A DNA stretch of 64,000 bases from assembly GCA_018873225.1 (NCBI GenBank), contig JAEILZ010000008.1, forward strand, positions 3,224,001 through 3,288,000, given 5' to 3'. Below the pieces are notes generated by a model. The model was given only the letters and a program-made list of their open reading frames with translations, ran no database searches and was not told where the DNA came from. This stretch comes from [Phialemoniopsis] sp. UDSM-2020. Its lineage: Eukaryota; Ascomycota; Sordariomycetes; Thyridiales; Thyridiaceae. Each line of letters starts with the position of its first letter. Within the stretch, counting starts at the first letter, position 1. Shown piece after piece: positions 23,751 to 34,321 of the stretch. Position numbers and translations under genes: made by a program.

Positions 23751-24476
23751 ATGGCCTGGAGCATGGCGCAGTGGTGTGCGCTGGCGGGCGCGATCTGGGC
23801 GCTGGGCGTGATTTTCTTCTTCACGATGTTCATGCACGCTCATGGCGAGCAGGCGCCGACCTACCGGGTCCCGCTCACAAAGAAGGTGCTCTTTGCTATT
23901 CAGAGCCTGCTCTGGCCGATCACCATCTTTTGGGTCACTCTGAAAGGACCTTTCCGTTCGGTGTTCGGCTCGCTCTGTTGCTGCGGTCACGACGAGGAGC
24001 ACGGAGGCTACACCTTCCAGTGGCCGATTATTCGCCGGCAACGACCAGCTCCAGCCCAGTTGCCTCCCTTGCATGTTCAAGACAATAACACTAGCAACAA
24101 CAACCAAGATGACATTGAGCTCCAGCCGCTCCATGCCCAGCCCAGCTTCCAGGTGCTCCCACCGAACACCGGTGCGAATCTCGACAGTGCCTACCCGCCG
24201 GTTCACCCTCACGTCAACTCCTACCCGACCTCAGACCCAGCGCTTTCCTACCAAGAAGACTACTACCCGCATTCGGCTGTACCTGTCGCCTACCCCGAGC
24301 CAGTCTTGCAAACACCATATAGCCCGCACCATCCCGTCTCCCCCGACTCTCAATCCCGCGAAAGAGTCCTTGACTGGGACGACGGCAGACGACGCAGAGC
24401 TTACAGCAACTATAGCAACCACAGCTACTACAGCAGCAACTACAGCAACTCCCCAAGTTATCACCACCAGTATTGA
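23751..24476 (+). CDS. Small membrane protein with Tyr/Asn/Ser-rich tail
   Basis: Single exon, 241 aa. Two hydrophobic segments (about residues 8-30, ALAGAIWALGVIFFFTMF, and 46-64, LFAIQSLLWPITIFWV) are followed by a Cys cluster (FGSLCCCGHDEEHGG) that could be palmitoylated or bind metal. A long low-complexity tail rich in Pro, Gln, Asn and Tyr ends with repeats of the form YSN/YSS. Such proteins are common and unnamed in Pezizomycotina. The ATG has A at -3 is not clear here (CCCAATGG), but no upstream in-frame ATG exists. Function unknown. Confidence 0.7.
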   Translation: MAWSMAQWCALAGAIWALGVIFFFTMFMHAHGEQAPTYRVPLTKKVLFAIQSLLWPITIFWVTLKGPFRSVFGSLCCCGHDEEHGGYTFQWPIIRRQRPAPAQLPPLHVQDNNTSNNNQDDIELQPLHAQPSFQVLPPNTGANLDSAYPPVHPHVNSYPTSDPALSYQEDYYPHSAVPVAYPEPVLQTPYSPHHPVSPDSQSRERVLDWDDGRRRRAYSNYSNHSYYSSNYSNSPSYHHQY

Positions 24477-24631
24477 GCCTTTGCAACAAGACTACTCTAC
24501 CAGATATTTGCACTTGTCCCGCATCCGGATTCTCTGCTTCTTCTTCATCCACACTTTCAGCTTGCAGCTTTTGATTACATCGTCTTGCACAGTATTGCCG
24601 GCCGAGACACATCTCCAGACAACGACGCAAA

Positions 24632-24901
24632 ATGGCGACAGCAACTCACGACTGTTCTCCATGGACGCACGTCTACGGTCCACTCGCTGACCGTCTCGGT
24701 ATTACCCTTGCCATCTTCGTCGTTTTACAGTACGCACTCGGCCTGTCGCTGGTGTGGATTGCTCTTTGCAAGGCCCACCCTATAACGGGAGGAGAGAATG
24801 CCCGGAACGAGTTGACCCTCCTGGAATGGTGGATCATGACCGGCTTGGGCTTCACTGTTTTCCTCCCTCTGCCGCCTGTAACCCAGTACCTCTTGTGGTA
24901 G
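24632..24901 (+). CDS. Possible small two-span membrane protein (89 aa)
   Basis: Short open frame with a good start context (AAAATGG). Two predicted spans (LGITLAIFVVLQYALGLSLV and WWIMTGLGFTVFLPLPPV) and no low-complexity sequence. It lies 155 bp after the preceding membrane-protein gene on the same strand. I do not recognise a family; it could be a small real gene, or part of the 3' UTR of the gene before it. Confidence 0.4.
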   Translation: MATATHDCSPWTHVYGPLADRLGITLAIFVVLQYALGLSLVWIALCKAHPITGGENARNELTLLEWWIMTGLGFTVFLPLPPVTQYLLW

Positions 24902-25898
24902 GCACAGAACAAGGTTCGGCAACAGAGCGCCGAAGCATTAGGATATGAATTGGAGGACATGCATCCAGGTCAGCAATCAGTCGTTTCTAAACTACGTAAA
25001 CTGTGGCCTTTTGGTGCAAGTCAGTCTGTTCAACAAGCGCCGAATTAGGCTCAGCGTTCAACACAACCCCTGGCAACAGAAGAACCATGCTCTGGTTCTC
25101 TAAGTCAGCGTTGCTGGATCGGGGATCACATCTTGTTGGCTTTTTTGACTTCTTCGGAGAATTCTTTCGGGGAGGGCACTCTGGGATGAGGCTCTTCTTG
25201 TTGTCTTTTTGTTTTTGACTTGGGTTACACTTTTTTGCACTGATGGATGATACTTGATGGTTCTTGGTGTGGAGGAGACAAAGGAGGTCCTTGATGGCTT
25301 CACTGTTTGCAGGCCCGGTACTTGTCCTACAGTCCGAATGCCCTTGCTCTCTTGCGATGTATTCAAAGTTCATGAGAGGAGATATCAGCTCGAGCGTCGA
25401 TTCAAATAAGAGCTGATATAGCGAATTACTTGTGCCTTTGAGATGTGCTACTGCTGTGTGCCAACTAATGAGTGACTTGATGAATACCCTACACGGGACT
25501 CTGCACTTGTGAAACAAAGCCTTGCTGTCGGCTTTGCCAGCATGTTGACAGAACAAACAAGATTTGGCTTGAAAATCGGACTGATGGTGATCCTCCTTGT
25601 GGTGTTGAACATCGCTTTCCCCACTGCTTTGGGTCCGGATTAGGCCGGCTTTCAGGGGCATGCCCGCTATATTTAGCCTAGCTTACCCGCCTGTGGGTCG
25701 TGCCATTGCGAGTCAGGGTGTCATTTCACCGCTAATCAGCCCCGCATCTGCCCTGACCGCAATTGTCTGGATCTCGAGGCTGAATTGTTTACTTTTCGGA
25801 CTAGAGCTCTCTGCTCACCACTTTCCTGCTCGTAGCAACAACAACCCGACAGACGGCCTAGCCTCTTGACGAAGCTGATTCTCCCGTACAATGTCGTC
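24902..25898. other. Intergenic, about 1 kb
   Basis: Holds the promoter of HAUS6. A 224-codon antisense open frame at 24987-25661 has no recognisable similarity; see findings. No other structure seen. Confidence 0.45.
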
Positions 25899-25956
25899 AT
25901 GGCCACATTCCAGTCTACCCAATCCCTCGCCCGCCTCAAGTCCAGCCGCGTGTTAG
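25891..25956 (+). promoter_or_regulatory. Overlapping upstream ORF at HAUS6 start
   Basis: An ATG with A at -3 begins 8 bases before the HAUS6 ATG in another reading frame and stops after 21 codons, inside the HAUS6 coding region. It could lower initiation at the main start. Confidence 0.4.
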
Positions 25957-28281
25957 CCAACTCGAGCAGGCCGCTTGCATCGACGGCCTCGATAAGCAGC
26001 GGGTCGACCACGGCGACCGCCAGCGTGGGAACTTCTGCTGCTGCGCAAAATACGGCCACCACGTCGAACGTCTCGCTTTTCCTAACGAATCTACGTCTTC
26101 TCGACCTCGATCAGCTTCCCGACTGGCCAGACATCAGCCCCCAGACCTTTTCTACCCGCGACCTCGGCCAGGGCCAGAAGAAGCGGATCCAATGCGTCGA
26201 GTGGGCGCTCTTCCAGCTCTTTGCGCTGTGGGATCATGAAGAGGCGCGAAATGTGAGCGTGCTTTGCTAGACAACGGCGTATCTGCAATACTGACGTTAT
26301 TGAATGACAGAAGCTTCAGCCTTTCTTCCCACCCCTCGACCATGTCCAGTCGCTCAACCTACGCGCCGCCCTGCTGCGGTCCCTCGAGCAGGCCAAGAAG
26401 AACGGCGTGCTCGGCCGCGATGCCGTTGTGCGCAAGACCATGCTGGACGAGTGCAAGGGCGAGCGTCTGGAGGAGGTCCTCGCCGTGTTCTCGTCCGCCG
26501 TGCTGAAGAAGCTCGTCGCCGAGGACCAGCTCAACAGCAAGGAGCATCCGGCTATATCGCAGACGCTGGCGCTGGAGAACCGAGGATACACGGGCGAGCG
26601 CAACGACCTGCGCGTGCTTATCCTAGCGCACAAGGCGTCATTGGGCGGTCTGTTGAAGGACAAGCATGCCGCTAGGGCTAGGTACACCGACTTTGCCGAA
26701 TTACTCGACTTGAAGGAGCGAAGTGTTGCCCGTAGGAGGGAGCAGGCACTAGAAGCAAACAATGAAGCGAGAGAGGCAGACGCCATGTCGGAGGATGAGA
26801 AATGGCGGCTGTGGGCTACTGTGCGGCACAATTGGACAGGAAATGAGCATTGGATGGAAGCTCTCCTTCACGGAGACGCCAGCCTACAAAACGACGGTGT
26901 TCTGACCGCCCCTTTCGATCGGGTCTGGAGGAGGGTAGAGTCCAACCGTCTCTCGGAGCTCGAAGACCGCAGCGCCGGCCTGCTGGAGCAGCTGGACGGC
27001 AGGGTCAAGACACAGAGGGCAAGGCTCGAGCAGTGGAAAAAGTACCATGCCAAGATGGTAGCAAGTGGTGGAGAAGAAACGCAAAAGCGCAGTGACTCTC
27101 AGAAGCACCAAAGGGGCATTGACCTAGGCTTCAATGGGCACGAAAGCCTCCACATCGGAAAGTCTAGTCCGCGCAAGCTTACACTCCGCAGTTCCGCAAC
27201 TCTCGGAGGCGAGTACCTGGATCTGGTCACCCAGCTCCAAGATGATCTGGCCGAGATCGACCGAGTCCCTGCAAAGCCCCTGTCGAGTCTATTTGGACAT
27301 ACAGCAAAGCGACCGGTCTCCTCTACCGAGCATCTAACCGTGGACAAAGCTGCAGATGAAGAGCCAATATCTGAACTGAGCGAGCTGGACGAAGAGGAGT
27401 CTCAGCCTCAGCCACCACCGGTCGAACAAGGCACAGAAGCTATCCCAGCACCTGGCCCTGCTCAGCGCGAGCCGCCAAGGAGACTGGCAGAACCAGCCAC
27501 GACTCGCAAGGTTATAGAAGACGAGGAAAGGGACGAGATGCCAAGAGTACAGAGCAGGCGCCGTCCACTGTCACTGCACAAGATGTCACCGCCGCACAGT
27601 CCTGAGCACAAGTCACCTCCCATCTCCCCAATGCGGTCGCCGGTGCGCACACCCTCGCCAAGGCGATCACCGCGAAGGCCAATCACCCCGCAAGAGATCA
27701 CGGTGCAATCCCCTGAACAAGTCCTGTCACCCGCGCAGGAGATGGCCGATCAGATTCTCGCCTCGATGAACAACGCCTCACCGTCGCCAGGCAAGAATCC
27801 TCGTCACACGCTTTCATTGGCGGAGAGAACCCGCATGTCTATGGCCAGGGGTTCCCGGTCCACGACGATTGATGAGGATGACGAGGCTGATTTTGAGGCT
27901 CTATCCATCAAGCGCAACACGAATGCCCAAGCCCAGAAGATTGACGAGGACGCAAAAGGGGAGGGGGAGGACTATGAAGATCTCGTTGCCCGCACGCGCA
28001 GGAGCATGGTCGGGTTCGAGGCCGCACGGCAAAAGGCTCAGGTCGAGCGGCGGCGGTCGCAGCGCAGATCGCGGCACATGCCGTCTGCATCCTACTCACG
28101 CAAAGAAAGCAGCAGCTTCTACCCGGTCGTGGAGGAGGCGGATACGAGTGCCATGTTGACGGAGGAGCTGCTCATGGCCGGCGAGGAGGATGCAGAGGCG
28201 ATCTTCAAGAGTCGGCCGAGGATCAAAACGAGCCCTGCGCCTAGTCCTGCACGAGCGGCTTGGGCCGAGGAGTTAGAATGA
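25899..28281 (+). CDS. HAUS6: HAUS6-type augmin complex subunit
   Basis: Two exons, 25899-26252 and 26311-28281, 58-nt GT-AG intron, 774 aa. The N-terminal half matches the HAUS6_N domain: VSLFLTNLRLLDLDQLPDWP, then IQCVEWALFQLFALWDHEEA, then KLQPFFPPLDHVQSLNLRAA, followed by long helices (about residues 115-400) likely to form the augmin coiled-coil stalk. The C-terminal half is disordered and rich in Ser-Pro (SPPHSPEHKSPPISP, then SPVRTPSPRRSP), a dense group of possible Cdk sites. Augmin recruits gamma-tubulin complexes to spindle microtubules for branching nucleation. The ATG at 25899 is the first in-frame ATG. Convergent with the bS21m gene. Confidence 0.88.
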
Positions 28282-28457
28282 AGCCTTGGCAGTGAGATTG
28301 GATGAGAAGACAATTTGAGGAAGAAATTTGAAGACGTTGTAGAATGATCTCTATTGACACATGAGACTTGTGATATGATGTTTATTGTACACTTTTTTAT
28401 ATCCCTGACATTTGGTCATACAATGCCCGTCCGCCATGTTCTTTCCCTCCTCTCCTT

Positions 28458-29105
28458 CTACCAGCCCTGCTTCCTGAGCTCCAACACACGGCTGCACGTC
28501 GCCTGGAAACCCTCCCTGAAGCGCGCCCGCCAGCGCTCGCTCTTGAGTCTCTTGCGCTTCAGACCGGGCCGCTCGTGGAAGCGCTGCTTCGCGAGGTCCA
28601 TCGAGACCTTGTTGCGGCGGCACAGGGTCTGCAGGAGCTGGAAGGAGCGGGCGACATCGACGTGGCCGCTGACGTAGACGGTGCGGCCCGTCGACGGCCG
28701 CAGGCGCAGGGCCGGCAGCTCGCGCTTCTTGGCATAGTTCTCCCAGAAGCCGTCGATCTTGAACTGCGTGAAGGTGGCGATGCTGGCCGGGTCCTCGGAG
28801 CCGAGGATGTCTGAGAGAGGGGAGGTGGTGGTCGGCGGTTGTTTGTTCTTGGTGGTGGTGGTGGGAGCACCGGTCTTGTTGTTGCGGACGTCCCAGGGCG
28901 CGGGGGCGTTGAAGAGGCTTGATTTCTGCTCGGCGGGGGCGCCGGCGGCTGCTGAGCGGGAGGTTGGGTGGGCTGCGCGAGGTGGTGCGAGGAAGGGTGA
29001 CGATGTTGAGAAGAGTCGCTGGGATGGGGTGATGGCTCTGGCTTGGGGCTGCCACCTCGCTATCGAGGTGCGCCCGAAGGTCTGGAACGCCTGTCGGAAC
29101 TCCAT
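28458..29105 (-). CDS. MRP21: Mitochondrial small-subunit ribosomal protein bS21m (Mrp21)
   Basis: Single exon, 215 aa. The N-terminus (MEFRQAFQTFGRTSIARWQP and following) is Arg/Ser-rich without acids for some 50 residues, a mitochondrial presequence. The C-terminal 70 residues are the bS21 domain (RSFQLLQTLCRRNKVSMDLA, then RFHERPGLKRKRLKSERWRA). A linker rich in Thr, Lys and Pro separates the two. bS21m binds the 15S rRNA platform of the mitochondrial small subunit. Shares a 502-bp divergent promoter with the RBM25-like gene. Confidence 0.9.
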   Translation of the reverse strand: MEFRQAFQTFGRTSIARWQPQARAITPSQRLFSTSSPFLAPPRAAHPTSRSAAAGAPAEQKSSLFNAPAPWDVRNNKTGAPTTTTKNKQPPTTTSPLSDILGSEDPASIATFTQFKIDGFWENYAKKRELPALRLRPSTGRTVYVSGHVDVARSFQLLQTLCRRNKVSMDLAKQRFHERPGLKRKRLKSERWRARFREGFQATCSRVLELRKQGW

Positions 29106-29607
29106 CGTGCTGGACGAGAGGTGTTATGTCAGTGACTAGAGCAGAGATGAGGGCGGGAGTCGTGCTTACAGTGAAGTTCTGCGACTCGAAGGGCGTTCAA
29201 TTGGTCGTCGTGATGAAAGGGCTCATCGACAACTTTGGAGCTCTGGTTCGAGATGTGATATTATTTTTCGACAAGTCACTGGTAGGGGTAAGCACCATAC
29301 AAAAGGTACATGCTGCCGAGCCAAAGTGGGTCGTCGGCTGGTCAAAAGTCCGGTCCGCTCCAACCAACGCCAAAAATTCCCTGCCTTTTGAAGGTCTGGA
29401 CCCCCATGCAGCGATAACAAAGCTGTGCAGTCGCATTCGCTGCTCTCCATCTGAACTGCATCTGCGTGCTACCACAACACCACAGCTCACCGGATCTCTC
29501 GAGCGATCAAGCAGCTGAACTTGGATTGACAACAACGACTACAACGCGACGGCCCTACACAAAGAAATTGAGAGGAGATAGCAGGAGAAGAAGAGAATCT
29601 AGCGAAA
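29106..29607. promoter_or_regulatory. Divergent promoter bS21m / RBM25-like
   Basis: 502 bp between opposite start codons of two housekeeping genes. No TATA element stands out, as is common for such pairs. Confidence 0.45.
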
Positions 29608-31982
29608 ATGGCATACAATCCCTACGGAGGTGAGTTCGTGTCGCATTTTCTCTCTGCAAGGCTGCGCTGACAATCTGATTCTGCAGGCCCGCCGTACGGG
29701 GCGCCTCCGGCCTTCAACTCCTTCCCAGGCGCCGGTTCAGCACCGGGCATGGCACCGCCGCCGGGTCTAGGTAATGCCCCTCGAATGCTCCAATATGATG
29801 AAGGCCCATAGCTAACCCCCTCCCCCTCCCAGGCCCGCCACCAGGCATGTCTTCCGCTCCGGGAATGGCACCACCTCCTGGTGTCCAGCAGTCCAATAGT
29901 GCGACGCAAGCTAATCGACCAAGCGGCCTACCTTCCTTCCAACCGCCCCCGAACCTGCCCAACATCAACTTCAATGCCCCCGTGATCCGCCTCGGCGCGA
30001 CGTCCCTGCCTGCGAAGCCCGGTGGTTCTCCGGCGCCGGGCCGCAAGGACTCGGACTTTGGCTCATCTAGCGGTCCGAGCCGTCCCGGCCTAGGCGCCGA
30101 GCGTGGAGGCATCGAGCAGGCCCGCCAGAACCTCCGCGAGAGCATGCAGTCGGCGGCGCCGCCCTCGAACGAAGAGAAGCTGCGCACCATCTTTGTTCAC
30201 AAGATCCCCGAGAGCATCGGCAGCGACTCCAGTGTCGAAAGGCTCCTTGCGACGGTGGGAAGGGTCCGTAGGTGGGAGTCGTCCAAGTCGCAACTCTCAG
30301 ATCACAAGGGTGAGCTCTTTGGCTTCGCACAGTTTGAAGACCCCGACTCGCTAGCTATCGCTGTTGAACTGCTCAAGGATGTCAGCGTGCCCGTCAAGAA
30401 GCAGGAGCCTAGCGACAGCGAGCCGAAAGAGGACGAGGAGGACTTTGAGGGTATCGACAAGGTGCAGCTTCAGGTAGCAGTCGACCCCAACACCCTGAAG
30501 TACCTCGAGGCATATCGGGAAGGCAGGGGCGACGAAGCCGAATCCGACTTCAATTCGCGACTGGAATCAGCCAGGTCAAGCTTGAAGCAGCATATCCGCG
30601 ACCTGTTCTATCCCCGTGTGCACAAGGCGCAGGACGGCGACGGCGATACCGCGATGGGTGAGGGGCAGAACGGAGAGAACGTGGAAGTCATCAATATCCC
30701 ATTAGCGCAAGAGGACGAGCTGGCAGATATCCCTGCTGAGATGCGAGAAGTCGTGGCTGGAGAAATTGCCGCCTTTAGGGAGCGGAGTAACAGGCGAGAT
30801 ATGGAGCGCCTGAAGCGCGAGGAAGAGATGGAGGAGCGTGAGCGGCAACGAAACGGCGCTGCTCGCCCGTCGCGTCTTGACTCGCCTCCCGCGGGTAGCA
30901 ACAACATTCCTCTTGGACCTCGCGGTGCGCCGTCCGGTCCCAGAGGCATGTCCTTTGTCAACGGCGGGACTACCAACGGTGACAACTGGAATCGGGAAGA
31001 TGAGGACACAGACGCCAGCGACGAGGAGCTGAACCGGCGCGAGCTTGCTCGTCAGAAGGCTGAGGACGACAAACTGTACCTCGAAGCCGAGCGGAAATGG
31101 GTGAACCGAGAGCGGCAACGAGCAGCAGCGTTGGAGCGTGAACAAGATCGCGACAAGGCAGAGCTGGATAACGCAGACAGGAAAAGGGAAGAGCACCTCG
31201 AGCGGGAGAAGAACTGGGATGACGAGCGGGAAGCCAGCCGCAAGTCTCACCCGTACTACCGTGATCACGCCGGCTGGGCCAGGAAACGGGTCCAGGAGAG
31301 GAATGCCGAGGCGGCCAGAGACGAGGCAGACCGCCGTGCCGAGGCCGACGAGCGCCGCCGACAGGAAGCAGAGATGGAGGCCGCAAGGGGCATGGCAGAC
31401 TCGTTCCTGGAGAAGCAAGCACAGGAGATGGAGCAGCAACAGACAGAAGCGGAGGCCGCGCCCCAGCGGTTCACCATCTCCTTTGGTGCCGCTGCCCAGA
31501 AGGCACAGGCCCGGACCGCCGGCAACAGGAGAACGGTCGCCGAGGTGGAGGGCCTGCTGGACGACGAGGAGCAAGATTCTACAGTCAAGCGGCAGCTCAT
31601 CCCGATCAAGTTCGAGCCCACATCGGCGAGCAGCATGTCAGAGGAGGAGGTGTCCAAGGCCGTGCGGTCTCTGGCGCAAGAGATCCCCACGGACCAGGAG
31701 GGCCTCTGGGCGTGGGACGTCAAGTGGGACTACCTGGACGACTCGATCATCGGCGACAAGCTGCGGCCGTTTGTGGAGAAGAAGGTCATGGAGTACCTGG
31801 GCGTGCAGGAGGAGTTCCTGGTGGACGTGGTGGAGGAGCACCTGCGCAAGCACGGCAAGCCCAAGGAGCTGGTGGAGGAGCTCGGCGAGGCGCTGGACGA
31901 GGCGGCCGAGGACCTGGTCAAGAAGCTGTGGCGCATGGTCATCTTTTTCACCGAGAGCGAGAAGCGCGGGTTGCCTGCATAG
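29608..31982 (+). CDS. RBM25/Snu71-like U1 snRNP-associated protein (RRM + PWI)
   Basis: Three exons: 29608-29629, 29687-29770 and 29833-31982, introns of 57 and 62 nt, 751 aa. The first exon codes for only seven residues (MAYNPYG). The start is Gly/Pro-rich (PGMAPPPGLGPPPGM). An RRM follows at about residues 155-235 (TIFVHKIPESIGSDSSVERL, later ELFGFAQFEDPDSLAIAVEL), then a long charged RE/RD-rich coiled coil (about 380-610). A C-terminal PWI domain spans about 665-745 (WDVKWDYLDDSIIGDKLRPF to LVKKLWRMVIFFTES). This order is that of RBM25 and its fungal relatives, which link U1 snRNP to 5' splice sites. Both small introns fall in the Gly/Pro repeat region. Confidence 0.92.
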
Positions 31983-32829
31983 TTTGGTGTTCGCTTCAAC
32001 AGGGGCAAAATGAAAAGGGAGGGCTGGCCGGCTGGTTTCGATTTGGAGTTTATTTGGGGCTGGGAGTTTCTGGGGTTTGCGAATCATATCTTTATTGCGG
32101 TATTGCATGGTGGCATTAGGAGATACCTTGAGAATCAGTAATCATACATGTACTACCAAGGAACAAAGGTGTGCGCGTTCGCCAAGTTGATCTGAGTCTC
32201 ATCCTGGTGGATTGAATCTTATCAAGTGCCGGGACAATCTGCATGATGTTGCCAAATTGACGATGGATGTATCATCACACCGAATCATTCATTCCTCTTA
32301 TCACCCAGGCCATATTGTACGAGGCTGCATAAAGCCATCAGCATCTAAAATTGTAGTCTCGCTAAGACTGAAAGACTGGATGTTGATTCTCCGTGATTGG
32401 TTCAAGTCGTGGTGTTGCACCGAGGCATCGTGCCTCGGCTAATCTGATCCGGGGAAGGAGGTGCGATGATCCCCGCCAGAAATCTGGGGAAAGCTGCATC
32501 AGCTCTCGTCAGACCTCCAACGACAACCCCAATTCTCGTCTCACTCTGGTCAATATTGCTCATCCGAGATCAGGCAAGGGCTTAGTTTTGCCCAGGACTT
32601 GTTCGCAATTTCGCTGCTACTTCACACGCTCTCTCAATTTCACCGCTGCCTCCATAAGCTGGGCAGTGCAACTTACACCACTCTCCGAAACGTTGGTCAG
32701 CTCAGGCTTACAGCGCCGTTCTCCGGCTCAAAGAACAAATCCAAACGATTTGACATCATCGTCTCAACTACAGATCTGAGATTGATCGTTATCCATACCC
32801 AGAGAGATCAATTCTACAACCCCAGCAAA
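31983..32829. other. Intergenic, 847 bp
   Basis: Between two plus-strand genes. The last 231 bases (32599-32829) are open in the same frame as the enoyl-CoA hydratase but contain no ATG; taken as 5' UTR. See findings. Confidence 0.5.
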
Positions 32830-33690
32830 ATGCCGTCGCTTCCCAAGTCGCTGGCCTCCGCGCCGCCAGACGTCCCCATGGCCATCATCAGCTTCCCCTC
32901 CCCTCACGTCCTGCTCATCACCCTCAACCGGCCCAAGCAGCTCAACGCCATCCCGCCGTCGGGCCACGTCGCCCTCGACGCCCTCTTCCGGTGGTACGAC
33001 GACGAGCCCTCGCTGCGCTGCGCCGTCATCACCGGCACCGGCCGCGCCTTTTGCGCCGGCGCCGACCTAAAAGAATGGAACGAGCGCAACAACAAGAACG
33101 GCACCAACCAGCAGGCGGCCAACAGCAAGAGCGCGCGCTGGATGGCCTCCGGGTTCGGGGGGATGTCGAACCGCGCGGGCAAGAAGCCCATCGTCGCGGC
33201 GATCAACGGCCTGTGCCTCGGCGGCGGCATGGAGATGGCCGTCAACGCGGACCTCGTCGTCGCGAGCGCCGAAGCCAAGTTTGGCCTGCCCGAGGTGACG
33301 ATCGGCGTCGTCGCCATCGCGGGCGCGCTGCCGCGCATCGTGCGCACGCTCGGCAAGCAGCGCGCCGCCGAGATGGCGCTTCTCGGTAGGCACTACTCGG
33401 CCGAGCAGATGCTGGCGTGGGGGATTGTCAACGAGGTCGTGCCCAAGGGCGGGGATGTTGTTGCTGCGGGCATCAAGATGGCCGAGGCCGTGGCGGGGAA
33501 CTCGCCCGATGCGGTTATTACGAGCCGCGAGGGCATGAGGCTTGGCTGGGAGGGGGTCAACCCGGAGGTCGGGACGGATATGCTCGAGCTGGGCATGTAT
33601 GGCCGGATGGACGGCGCGGAGAACATGAAGGAGGGTGTGCTGAGCTTTGTCGAGCGGAGGAAGCCTGTTTGGAGGGACAGCAAGCTCTGA
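32830..33690 (+). CDS. Enoyl-CoA hydratase/isomerase family, peroxisomal
   Basis: Single exon, 286 aa, starting at the only in-frame ATG (context AAAATGC). The crotonase fold is clear: LITLNRPKQLNAIP, the oxyanion-hole segment AFCAGADLKEWNE, and NGLCLGGGMEMAVNADLVVA with the first catalytic-type Glu. FGLPEVTIGVVAIAGALPRI carries the second Glu, so true hydratase activity is plausible. The protein ends in Ser-Lys-Leu, a canonical PTS1, placing it in the peroxisome, probably in beta-oxidation or branched-chain degradation. Third positions are almost all G or C, marking an expressed native gene. Confidence 0.93.
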   Translation: MPSLPKSLASAPPDVPMAIISFPSPHVLLITLNRPKQLNAIPPSGHVALDALFRWYDDEPSLRCAVITGTGRAFCAGADLKEWNERNNKNGTNQQAANSKSARWMASGFGGMSNRAGKKPIVAAINGLCLGGGMEMAVNADLVVASAEAKFGLPEVTIGVVAIAGALPRIVRTLGKQRAAEMALLGRHYSAEQMLAWGIVNEVVPKGGDVVAAGIKMAEAVAGNSPDAVITSREGMRLGWEGVNPEVGTDMLELGMYGRMDGAENMKEGVLSFVERRKPVWRDSKL

Positions 33691-34321
33691 GCGAGAGGGT
33701 GGACAACCAGGTTGGAAGGCATTGGGGAAGGACTCGAGTGTATGAGCAAGAAGAGGAACTTATATGGACAGCATTTTCAGTGCCGGTCTAGTGCCTAGAT
33801 GATTCATAATATCCACAATCATTAAGATGGAATCACCAGCATATTATGGATGTTGTGAGTGATGAAGACGAAATGGATTTTTTCTTTCACTTTGATTTAT
33901 TCAACTTACTTGAGATTTAAAATAAGAACTTCCACAACATGCAGCAAAGGAGCTTTAACACTTAATCAATTTATATACTTGAAGGGGTCTATGATAACGT
34001 AGCCTCACAGAGACTCTCTATATTTTGACTCATCTCTGTCGGCTCTTGCACATCGTTTCTTTTCAGGGAGAAAGAGCTGGCAGCGAGCACCTCCGGTGAA
34101 CGATGACCGGGGTCGGTGCGGGATCGCAAGGTACCCACTTTTCTCTTCTGGAGTGCTGATAAGATAAGCCAGTACTCAATCCAGGGACCCCGCGAGAAAA
34201 AAGCAGCCCCGCCAGTCACTTTTTTTCTTTTTGCCCTCTGCTTGCCAGCCAAAGCCGCAAAAGGGTCTTGACTCACCAACGCCCTTTTCAGAGCAGCACA
34301 GCTCGCCACAAGTTGCTCACC
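33691..34321. other. Intergenic, 631 bp
   Basis: 3' UTR of the hydratase gene and promoter of the FGAM synthase gene. AT-rich between 33780 and 33990. A long antisense frame entering from the FGAM synthase gene is a shadow. Confidence 0.5.
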
